A stretch of DNA of 5,445 nucleotides from Oligoflexus sp. (GTDB lineage Bacteria; Bdellovibrionota_B; Oligoflexia; Oligoflexales; Oligoflexaceae). Location: assembly GCA_030151925.1 (NCBI GenBank), contig JASLCY010000394.1, forward strand, positions 1 to 5,445, written 5' to 3'. Position 1 is the first letter of the stretch, and the number at the start of each line of letters is the position of its first letter. Below, piece by piece: positions 1 to 5,445 of the stretch. Under the pieces are notes generated by a model, which saw nothing but the letters and a program-made list of their open reading frames with translations, was not told where the DNA came from and ran no database searches. A program made the position numbers and the translations under genes.

Positions 1-836
1 CGGCCCTCCGCCTCGCGGGTCGACGGCGGCTCCTGGCCGGCGAAGGCTTCCGGCGCTTCGGTATGCCCGAGCTTGTGGGCGATTTGCCAGAGGATCCAGG
101 GACGGGCCGTCGCCGCGCGACCGATCATGATCCCGTCCGCCCAGCCGTTCTTCAGGATATGCAGCGCATCGTCGGCCGTTTGGATATCGCCGTTCATCAC
201 GATGGGGATGCCGCGTTTTCTCCTGAGGTCCCCGACCATCTCCCAATTCGCATCGCCCTTATGCTTCTGCGACTGCAGGCGGGCGTGGATCGTCAACCAA
301 TCAGCCCCCGCGTTCTCCAGGGCGGCGGTGAATTCATCGAGAAACAAAGGATCCGCCGCTTCCTGGCCGCAACGCATCTTCACGCTGACCGGCACCGGGC
401 TGTGACGCTTCGTCATCTCCACGACGCGGGCCGCGTAATCCTTGTCACCGAGCAGGCGCACGCCCCAATTGTGCTTGAGATGCTGTTTCGCGGGGCAGCC
501 CATGTTGATGTCGAAGCCCCAGGGATCCAGCGGGAGGAGCTTCTTGATGCTTTTCTCTATGAACGACTCCTCGTTCCCGAGGATCTGCGGGATGAAGTGC
601 GTTTCGCCCGGCATCGTCTTCAGCTCGTCGACCTGCTCGATCTTCTCGAAGGGCAGGCGGCGCGTGGAGAGCATCTCGGTGAAAAGGAGGGGATGCAGGC
701 TCTTGGGGGTGAAATGCCGGACGGTCGCGCGGAACGCGACGTGCGTAAGCCCTACCATAGGGGCGATCATGAAAGGGAATTCAACGCCCAGACGCGACAA
801 ACGAGACGCGTCTGGCGTAGGAGCAGCGGTCAACAT
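1..836 (-). CDS. dus: tRNA-dihydrouridine synthase (Dus family), 3' end beyond window
   Basis: FMN-dependent enzyme that reduces uridines in the tRNA D-loop to dihydrouridine; cytoplasmic. Reading the minus strand from ATG at 836-834 gives 278 residues with no stop before the window edge. Family hallmarks are visible in order. The N-terminal barrel strand carries FMIAPMVGLTHVAFR (about 22-36). The catalytic-cysteine motif DINMGCPAK has Cys114. KMRCG (153-157) and IHAR with His184 match FMN or substrate-contacting positions known in the family. NGDI (215-218) and DGIMIGRAATARPW (234-247) form the phosphate-binding end of the TIM barrel. The C-terminal helical tRNA-binding domain is mostly missing. 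The motifs look closest to DusB, but HAR rather than HGRT makes the subtype uncertain. The start is supported by GGGAGGAAC one base upstream of the ATG. Residues 1-15 are a non-conserved extension. The gene lies 79 bp downstream of the response regulator and may be cotranscribed with it. Confidence 0.93.
   Translation of the reverse strand, partial: MLTAAPTPDASRLSRLGVEFPFMIAPMVGLTHVAFRATVRHFTPKSLHPLLFTEMLSTRRLPFEKIEQVDELKTMPGETHFIPQILGNEESFIEKSIKKLLPLDPWGFDINMGCPAKQHLKHNWGVRLLGDKDYAARVVEMTKRHSPVPVSVKMRCGQEAADPLFLDEFTAALENAGADWLTIHARLQSQKHKGDANWEMVGDLRRKRGIPIVMNGDIQTADDALHILKNGWADGIMIGRAATARPWILWQIAHKLGHTEAPEAFAGQEPPSTREAEG
784..818 (-). repeat. Inverted repeat inside the first codons of dus
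   Basis: ACGCCAGACGCG on the minus strand (818-807) is complementary to CGCGTCTGGGCGT (796-784), giving 12 base pairs with one bulged base and a 10-base loop. The repeat spans roughly codons 7-18 of dus. This covers mostly the N-terminal extension that is not conserved in the enzyme family. No T-run follows, so it does not look like an intrinsic terminator. Function unknown. Confidence 0.6.
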
Positions 837-837
837 G

Positions 838-879
838 GTTCCTCCCAAGGCAGCTGGAGATCCTGTCTACGGGAGGAAC
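838..879 (-). promoter_or_regulatory. Candidate hairpin that hides the dus ribosome binding site
   Basis: On the minus strand GTTCCTCCC (879-871) and GGGAGGAAC (846-838) form a perfect 9-bp inverted repeat with a 24-base spacer. The downstream arm is the Shine-Dalgarno sequence of dus and ends one base before its ATG, so folding of the mRNA would bury the whole ribosome binding site. A smaller stem may form inside the spacer (CAGG with CCTTG, one bulged base). The repeat is directly visible. A role in translational control is inferred; a DNA operator is an alternative reading. Confidence 0.5.
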
Positions 880-892
880 GACGCAGACGCAA

Positions 893-919
893 GTTTTATC
901 CAAGCCCCATCTACGTCAA
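893..919 (-). promoter_or_regulatory. Weak candidate promoter for dus
   Basis: TTGACG (919-914) overlaps the stop codon of the response regulator. It is followed after 15 bases by TAAAAC (898-893), which matches the sigma70 -10 box at 4 of 6 positions. The spacer is short, so this is a marginal call. If real, the transcript would begin just before the first arm of the hairpin over the dus ribosome binding site. Confidence 0.22.
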
Positions 920-1278
920 TCGGGGAGGGTCTGCGCCAGCAAAGCTTTTAAGCTGTCCTGCAGCGTCGTTCCGCGAACGGCGTGGAACTTATTCACGAAA
1001 GCCGCGTAGGGCGGGAGATAGGGCCGTATCTGAGCCTCCGGAAAAGACGACACGACAAGCACCGGAATACGGCGATTGCTGCAAAAATGAGCGAGCGATC
1101 CGCCATCGCCCCCCTGCATGATGTAATCCGTAACCACAGCATCGTAGCGCGCCGTCTCGAGGAGCTCCATCGCCTCATGACCTGAGGAGCAGACCGTACA
1201 CTGGCCCAGGGCTTTGACCTTCTCTTCGACGATGGACGCGAGGTCAGCATCGTCATCAACAATCAAAAAATTATTCAT
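916..1278 (-). CDS. Single-domain (CheY-like) response regulator
   Basis: This 120-residue protein consists of one receiver domain, about the usual length, and has no output domain. The acidic cluster Asp8-Asp9-Asp10 (after FLIV) would bind Mg2+. Asp51 in VVTDYIM is the expected phosphoacceptor. Ser77 in LVVSS is the Thr/Ser switch residue and Lys97 is the conserved lysine. The usual Lys-Pro pair is Lys97-Phe98 here, and the loop after Asp51 is glycine-rich (QGGDGG) rather than the common MPGMDG. Such proteins act by phosphorylation-dependent binding to partner proteins; the partner and its kinase are not in this window. ATG at 1278-1276 has AGGA seven bases upstream. The gene is divergent from the lol-bam operon and lies upstream of dus. 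No DNA-binding segment is visible, so direct transcriptional control of neighbours is unlikely. Confidence 0.9.
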   Translation of the reverse strand: MNNFLIVDDDADLASIVEEKVKALGQCTVCSSGHEAMELLETARYDAVVTDYIMQGGDGGSLAHFCSNRRIPVLVVSSFPEAQIRPYLPPYAAFVNKFHAVRGTTLQDSLKALLAQTLPD

Positions 1279-1303
1279 GAAAGCATCCTGTTCGTCTCTG
1301 CAA

Positions 1304-1312
1304 ACTATAACA
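1304..1312 (-). promoter_or_regulatory. Extended -10 promoter of the response regulator gene
   Basis: On the minus strand TGT (1312-1310) followed by TATAGT (1309-1304) matches the extended -10 form TGnTATAAT with one mismatch. The predicted start near 1297 leaves a leader of about 20 bases that includes the AGGA ribosome binding site. No good -35 box lies at 16-18 bases, which is normal for extended -10 promoters. A perfect TTGACA (1343-1338) is 28 bases away, too far to pair with this -10. Confidence 0.5.
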
Positions 1313-1367
1313 AAAGGGTCCCATGTCGCTTTCTATCTGTCAATTCTTCCTTAGCCCTTTGTATTCC

Positions 1368-1397
1368 TTGAAAAATACCACGAACTCAACATACTAT
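1368..1397 (+). promoter_or_regulatory. Candidate sigma70-type promoter of the lol-bam operon
   Basis: TTGAAA (1368-1373, 5 of 6 to the -35 consensus) is followed after 18 bases by TACTAT (1392-1397, 4 of 6, with the key A and final T present). Transcription would begin near 1404, giving a leader of about 45 bases before the GTG at 1450. The surrounding region is AT-richer than the genes, as expected for a promoter. Confidence 0.45.
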
Positions 1398-1414
1398 GTC
1401 CGCTACACAACAAG

Positions 1415-1431
1415 GTCACTGTGAGAGTGAC
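1415..1431 (+). repeat. Small inverted repeat in the leader of the lol permease gene
   Basis: GTCACT (1415-1420) and AGTGAC (1426-1431) form a perfect 6-bp inverted repeat around the 5-base loop GTGAG. It lies downstream of the candidate -10 box and six bases before the TGAGGA ribosome binding site (1438-1443). It could be an mRNA hairpin or a protein-binding site. There is no T-run, so it is not a typical terminator. Confidence 0.4.
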
Positions 1432-1449
1432 GTGGTATGAGGACGCTTC

Positions 1450-2760
1450 GTGGCGAGTGGCGCTAATTTTCAGTTCTTGCAATGGGCAGCGTGGCGCTAT
1501 CTGGTCGCCCGCAAGGGTCGTCACGGTCTTTCGTTTATGACTACGTTTTCCATACTCGGCGTCGCCATCGGCGTCGCGGCCTTGATCGTGGTCCTCTCGG
1601 TCATGGGCGGTTTCGAGCTCGACCTTAAAAACAAGATGCTCAAGGGCCAACCCCACCTCGAAATCATCAACAAGACGCCGCTCGCCGGCTTCAGCCTCAA
1701 GCAATATCCGCTGGAGCGCTTCAGGAAACTCTACCCGGACGCGGAAGGCATCGAGCCTTATACCGAAGCGGACGTGGTGCTCAAACAAGGCAAGCACCTC
1801 TCCGCCGTGGTGCTGTTCGGCATCGATCCGAAGGTCGGCGGCGCGCTCTGGGCCTTCGATACGTCGATGACCGAAGGCCGGCTCGATTCGATCGGCAGCG
1901 CGCATTCCCCTTCGATCATGCATCAGGGCGAAAAAGCGCAATGGCCCGGCATCGTCATCGGCGATAGCCTGGCCTCGCAGCTCGGAGCGGACATCGGCGA
2001 CGAGATCGTGGTGCTGAGCCCGGAGGCCGCCTCCTCCTCGACCATCCTCGGCGGCGGGACGATCACGCGCTCCTATATCGTCTCGGGCCTCTTCCACACC
2101 GGCCTGTTCAACTACGATTCAAAATGGGCGGTCGTGTCGCTCGACGAAGGGCGCAAATTCCTCGCCGACTACGATCCTTCGCTCGACGAGGACCAGTACG
2201 TATCGGGCGTCGGCATCAATTCCAAGGATCCGCTCTCGATCGAAAAATACAAGGGCCGGCTCGCGAAGATCGGCAAGGACGAGCTGCAGGGCAAGAGCTG
2301 GAAAGACACCAACTCGGCTCTGCTCTTCGCGCTGAAGCTCGAGAAGTACACGATGGGTTCGATCCTGCTCCTCATCGTGCTCGTCGCCGCTTTCTCGATC
2401 AGCGGGACGATGATGATGACCGTCTATCACAAAAAGCAGCAGATCAGCCTCTTCCGGTCGATCGGCATGACCCAGCGCGACATCGGTCGCCTCTATCTCC
2501 TGCAGGGCTTCACCATCGGGACGGTCGGCATAACGCTCGGCCTGCTGCTGGGCCTCGGCCTCTGCTTCATGCTCCAGCAGCTCCGTTACGCGGATCTACC
2601 GGCCAACCTGCTGTCGCTCCGGAGCCTGCCCGTTAAATATCTTCCTTTCGATTATATCGTGATCTGCGCTGCGGCGTGGTCTCTGAGCCTGCTCGGAGCC
2701 TTCTATCCCGCCATGATCGCCGCTCGGCAAAATCCTTCGCAAGGCTTGAGGTACTCGTGA
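1450..2760 (+). CDS. lolC: Lipoprotein-releasing ABC transporter permease, LolC/LolE family
   Basis: Inner-membrane subunit of the complex that extracts mature lipoproteins from the inner membrane for delivery to the outer membrane. At 436 residues it is slightly longer than typical LolC/LolE (about 400-415). The N-terminal WAAWRYLVARKG precedes TM1 (about 29-52), which reads FSILGVAIGVAALIVVLSVM, a family signature. A large periplasmic domain of the MacB type follows (about 55-298). TM2 (302-325), the coupling segment KKQQISLFRSIGMTQRDIG (328-346), TM3 (about 349-375) and TM4 (402-422) make up the FtsX-like half. GTG at 1450 is chosen because TGAGGA lies six bases upstream and the conserved N-terminus begins soon after. 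Only one permease gene is seen beside lolD. It may work as a homodimer, like LolF, or have a second copy elsewhere, so the C versus E assignment is not firm. Its stop overlaps the lolD start. Confidence 0.92.
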   Translation: MASGANFQFLQWAAWRYLVARKGRHGLSFMTTFSILGVAIGVAALIVVLSVMGGFELDLKNKMLKGQPHLEIINKTPLAGFSLKQYPLERFRKLYPDAEGIEPYTEADVVLKQGKHLSAVVLFGIDPKVGGALWAFDTSMTEGRLDSIGSAHSPSIMHQGEKAQWPGIVIGDSLASQLGADIGDEIVVLSPEAASSSTILGGGTITRSYIVSGLFHTGLFNYDSKWAVVSLDEGRKFLADYDPSLDEDQYVSGVGINSKDPLSIEKYKGRLAKIGKDELQGKSWKDTNSALLFALKLEKYTMGSILLLIVLVAAFSISGTMMMTVYHKKQQISLFRSIGMTQRDIGRLYLLQGFTIGTVGITLGLLLGLGLCFMLQQLRYADLPANLLSLRSLPVKYLPFDYIVICAAAWSLSLLGAFYPAMIAARQNPSQGLRYS

Positions 2761-3449
2761 CAGATACGATCATCCAGCTTAAAAACGTGCACAAAACTTT
2801 TCAGGTTTCGAATCAGAAGGTCCACGCCCTCCGCGGGGTGGATTTGACGATGAGGAAGGGCCAGCTGGTGTCGATCACGGGTCGGTCTGGTTCAGGCAAA
2901 AGTACGCTGTTGCATGTGATCGGCACTCTTGATACTCCAAGCTCTGGCTCTGTCGCACTTAATGGAAAAGACGTATCTAATCTGTCCGATAAAGACGCGT
3001 CTGCCTTCCGAAACAGGACGATAGGCTTCGTTTTTCAAATGAACAATCTCCTCCCAGAATTTTCCGCGTTGGAGAACGTCATAATGCCAGGACTCATCGC
3101 CGGCGTCAGCCGCGATGCCTTGCGCGAAAGAGCGGCGGGCCTCCTCAAAGCGGTCGACCTCGGTCACCGTCTGGAGCACCGTCCTTCTGAACTGTCGGGT
3201 GGCGAACAGCAGCGAGTGGCCATCGCCAGGGCGCTGCTGATGGAACCGCCCATTCTTCTTTGCGACGAGCCGACCGGCAACCTCGACAAGAAGAGCGGCG
3301 AGCGCGTGGAAGAGATACTGGTGGAACTCAGTCGGCGGTCGCAGGTGACGATGTTGCTCGTGACCCACGATAACGAACTGGCGAAGCGCTTGCCTTATCA
3401 GGTCGTTATGGAAGACGGAAATATTGTGGATTACGGGGGATCCTGGTGA
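2757..3449 (+). CDS. lolD: Lipoprotein-releasing ABC transporter ATPase LolD
   Basis: Cytoplasmic ATPase that drives lipoprotein release through the LolC/E permease. It has 230 residues, the usual LolD size. Walker A is GRSGSGKST (42-50), the Q-loop Gln94 lies in [19 protein letters not shown], the ABC signature is [14 protein letters not shown] (147-160), Walker B is ILLCDEP with Asp170 and Glu171, the D-loop is GNLD (174-177) and the switch histidine is His204. [10 protein letters not shown] followed by ALENV is typical of the LolD/MacB group. The reading frame is open further upstream to an ATG at 2676. GTG at 2757 is preferred because it gives the family N-terminus ([12 protein letters not shown]), has GAGG (2748-2751) five bases upstream, and forms a GTGA overlap with the permease stop. 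The first half, especially about 2881-3060, is clearly lower in GC than the rest. Confidence 0.95.
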   Translation: MTDTIIQLKNVHKTFQVSNQKVHALRGVDLTMRKGQLVSITGRSGSGKSTLLHVIGTLDTPSSGSVALNGKDVSNLSDKDASAFRNRTIGFVFQMNNLLPEFSALENVIMPGLIAGVSRDALRERAAGLLKAVDLGHRLEHRPSELSGGEQQRVAIARALLMEPPILLCDEPTGNLDKKSGERVEEILVELSRRSQVTMLLVTHDNELAKRLPYQVVMEDGNIVDYGGSW

Positions 3450-5445
3450 GACTCGAACTTCTTCTCCTCTTATCGCTCGGCTCGACGACGCCTCTGCTGG
3501 CCGCGGAGCGCATCGAAGAGGTTGTCGTCAAAGGCAACCATAAGGTCGAAGCCGACGCGATCACCACAGTGCTGAAGTCGCAGAAAGGGTCCGACCTCGA
3601 TCCCGCCTCGATCCGCGCTGATATCAAGCATCTGCACGAACTCGGCTATTTCTCGGATATACGCGTCTACAAGGAGCCGGCCGGCGCCGGCATCCGCGTC
3701 ATCGTCGAAGTCGTCGAGAAGCCGGCGATCGGCTCGATCCAGTTCGTGGGCCTCTCCGAGCTGAAAGAGGACGACTTCAAGGACAAGCTCGAGACGAAGG
3801 TCTATACGATCGTCAACGAGACCAAGATCAACGCCGACCTGCGGATGATCGAGAAACAATACCTCGAGAAGGGCTTCTACCTCGCGAAGGCGACCTACAA
3901 GCTCGAGCCCTCGCCCTCGAACCCCAACGAAGTCAGCCTCATCTATAACATAGAGGAAGGCGGCAAGGTCCTCGTCGGCGACGTCCACATCATGGGCAAC
4001 CATTACTTCAGCGACGCCGACCTGATCGATAAATTCTACTCGAAGCCCTATACGCGCCTCTCGAACTTCTCGTCGCCGGGCTCCGTCTACAACGACGAGT
4101 TCATCAAGCGCGACGTGGAGGTGACGAGCTTCCTCTATAAGGACCAGGGCTTCGCCGAGGTCAACGTCGGCAACCCGATCAAGATCATCGAGGAAGACAG
4201 GCGTTTCGTGCGCCTGACGATGGAAGTCGAGGAAGGCATCCAGTACAGCGTCGGCGGCATCGAGTTCAGCGGCGACATCCTCTATCCGGAAAAGGACATG
4301 AAGGATTGGATGCTCCTGAAGCAGGGCGAGCTCTTCCGCTTCGGCAACTTCCGCAAAGACGTGGAGATGCTGATCGACAAATACGGCGACAAGGGCTACG
4401 CGTTCGTCGACGTGAACCCGAAGCATCGCTACGACCGCGAGAAGAAACTCGTCTACCTGAACTACGAGATCACCAAGGGCGAGAAGGTCTACTTCGGGGA
4501 CTTCACCTTCATCGGCAACACGAAGACTCGCGACAACGTCCTGCGCCGCGAGCTCGAGGTCGCGGACTCCGAGCTTTACAGCGGCACGCGCCTCACGAAG
4601 TCCAAGGCGAACATGGAGCGCCTCGGCTACTTCGAAGAGGTGCAGACTCTGCGGGAGCGCGACGAGAAGAATCCGCAGATCCTCAACTATAAGATCAAGG
4701 TCAAGGAGAAGCCGACCGGGCAGCTGCAGGCCGCGATGGGCTTCAGCCCGAGCGCGGAAGCAGGTCAGAACAAGTGGTTCGGCCAGGGCAAGTACTCGGA
4801 GGAGAACCAGAGCGGTCGGGGTTGGAGGACGACCCTCACCGGCCGTTGGAACGGCGGTAAGGACTACTCCCTCGAACTCGGCTGGACCGATCCGCGCGTC
4901 AACGATTCGGACTGGTCGCTCGGCTTCAGCACCTTCTTCCGCAACGAAGTCCGCCTCGTCACCGACACGGTGGACGTCCAAGAGGAGCGCAAGGGCGCGA
5001 GCGTCACCATCGGCCGCCGCATCATCGAGCTCGTGCGCGCCTCGATCACCTATCGCCTGTCGACGATCGGCGTGAACTCGCAGACCGCCCTCGTAGGCAG
5101 CTTCGTGGAAGCGGGCCGCGAGAACAGCATCATCCTCGGCGTCTCCCGTAACGCGACCAACAACTATATCGACCCGAGCGAAGGTTCGGACGTCCGCGTG
5201 AGCCAGGAGTTCACCGGCGGCAAGCTCCTCGGCGGTACGCGCCAGTACCTCGAGACCCTGGCCTCGGCGGCCCTGTTCCTGCCCGTGGACTTTACCGACA
5301 CGTATCGTACGTATTTCCGTTTCTACGGCGATTTCGGGCTCCTTTGGCAGAACGGGGATCAACGCATCCCTATCCTCACGCGCTATCGCCTGGGGGGGCC
5401 GGAAGACCTCCGCGGCTATGAGCTGCGCACCGTCGGTCCGAAGTC
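3446..5445 (+). CDS. bamA: Outer membrane protein assembly factor BamA, 3' end beyond window
   Basis: Core of the BAM complex, which folds and inserts beta-barrel proteins into the outer membrane. The window holds 666 residues. A hydrophobic signal peptide (about 1-20, ending PLLAA) is followed by five POTRA domains: about 22-93, 94-174, 175-267, 268-347 and 349-422. POTRA5 has the characteristic FIGNTKTRDNVLRREL and ERLGYFEEV. The Omp85 barrel starts near 424 (GQLQAAMGFS), and LELGWTDPR is a recognisable early-barrel segment. The last residues RYRLGGPEDLRGYELRTVGPK match the loop-6 (V)RGF region, here RGY, so only the last barrel strands are missing. GTG at 3446 overlaps the lolD stop as GTGA and has GGGGGA (3435-3440) five bases upstream. 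No alternative ATG lies in frame just upstream. The signal-peptide n-region is short, with one Arg and one Glu. Confidence 0.96.
   Translation, partial: MRLELLLLLSLGSTTPLLAAERIEEVVVKGNHKVEADAITTVLKSQKGSDLDPASIRADIKHLHELGYFSDIRVYKEPAGAGIRVIVEVVEKPAIGSIQFVGLSELKEDDFKDKLETKVYTIVNETKINADLRMIEKQYLEKGFYLAKATYKLEPSPSNPNEVSLIYNIEEGGKVLVGDVHIMGNHYFSDADLIDKFYSKPYTRLSNFSSPGSVYNDEFIKRDVEVTSFLYKDQGFAEVNVGNPIKIIEEDRRFVRLTMEVEEGIQYSVGGIEFSGDILYPEKDMKDWMLLKQGELFRFGNFRKDVEMLIDKYGDKGYAFVDVNPKHRYDREKKLVYLNYEITKGEKVYFGDFTFIGNTKTRDNVLRRELEVADSELYSGTRLTKSKANMERLGYFEEVQTLRERDEKNPQILNYKIKVKEKPTGQLQAAMGFSPSAEAGQNKWFGQGKYSEENQSGRGWRTTLTGRWNGGKDYSLELGWTDPRVNDSDWSLGFSTFFRNEVRLVTDTVDVQEERKGASVTIGRRIIELVRASITYRLSTIGVNSQTALVGSFVEAGRENSIILGVSRNATNNYIDPSEGSDVRVSQEFTGGKLLGGTRQYLETLASAALFLPVDFTDTYRTYFRFYGDFGLLWQNGDQRIPILTRYRLGGPEDLRGYELRTVGPK

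Noticed and set aside
837..915. A possible terminator between the response regulator gene and dus
   Set aside because: The inverted repeat there has no T-run after it on the minus strand and its second arm is the dus ribosome binding site.
63..1121. A 352-codon open frame on the plus strand, with two further plus-strand frames at 73-405 and 442-951
   Set aside because: They lie antisense to dus and the response regulator, whose minus-strand translations show clear family motifs. The plus frames give Arg/His-rich proteins with no recognisable domain.
1437..1466. A 9-codon mini-ORF starting at ATG 1437 that overlaps the permease start
   Set aside because: Its ATG overlaps the TGAGGA used by the permease gene and it has no clear ribosome binding site of its own; probably chance.
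1351..2097. A 248-codon minus-strand frame antisense to the Lol permease gene, and similar frames at 2119-2430 and 2892-3368
   Set aside because: Charged, domain-free products opposite well-supported genes; explained by codon bias.
2676..2756. A longer lolD start at the ATG at 2676
   Set aside because: It would add 27 non-conserved residues overlapping the permease end. GTG at 2757 has a good ribosome binding site and gives the family-standard length.
804..3002. The same 10-base palindrome AGACGCGTCT at 804-813 and 2993-3002
   Set aside because: Several identical 10-base pairs are expected by chance in a window this size, and the two sites share no further sequence or context.
3470..5362. 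A 630-codon open frame on the minus strand across bamA
   Set aside because: It is the mirror of bamA. The strong codon bias of bamA leaves few antisense stops, and the product is a low-complexity run of Leu, Val, Asp, Glu, Ala and Arg.

Overview
This is a high-GC bacterial window with Gram-negative (diderm) envelope genes. Two genes run leftward (dus and a receiver-only response regulator). Three tightly packed genes run rightward: a LolC/LolE-family permease, LolD and BamA. The two sets diverge from a 171-bp intergenic region at about 1279-1449. One permease next to lolD, followed directly by bamA, recalls deltaproteobacterial and Bdellovibrionota-type gene orders. That taxonomic guess is from memory of gene order and is weak.

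Left part (1-1278, minus strand). A CheY-like single-domain response regulator is followed after 79 bp by a tRNA-dihydrouridine synthase whose 3' end lies outside the window. The regulator has a good extended -10 promoter. The start of dus is unusual. Its Shine-Dalgarno sequence forms one arm of a perfect 9-bp inverted repeat, and a second 12-bp inverted repeat lies just inside the coding region. In the mRNA the start codon would sit between two hairpins.

Right part (1450-5445, plus strand). The permease and LolD ATPase would form the inner-membrane complex that extracts lipoproteins and hands them on for transport to the outer membrane. BamA, with five POTRA domains and a beta-barrel cut off by the window end, inserts outer-membrane proteins. 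All three genes start with GTG, and both junctions are 4-base GTGA overlaps. This points to one mRNA with coupled translation of two outer-membrane biogenesis machines. A candidate sigma70-type promoter and a small hairpin precede the permease gene.

I see no mobile element, CRISPR array, tRNA or rRNA. The protein-coding content belongs to well-known families. The less ordinary signals are the double-hairpin start region of dus, the leader hairpin of the lol-bam operon, and a local base-composition dip inside lolD.
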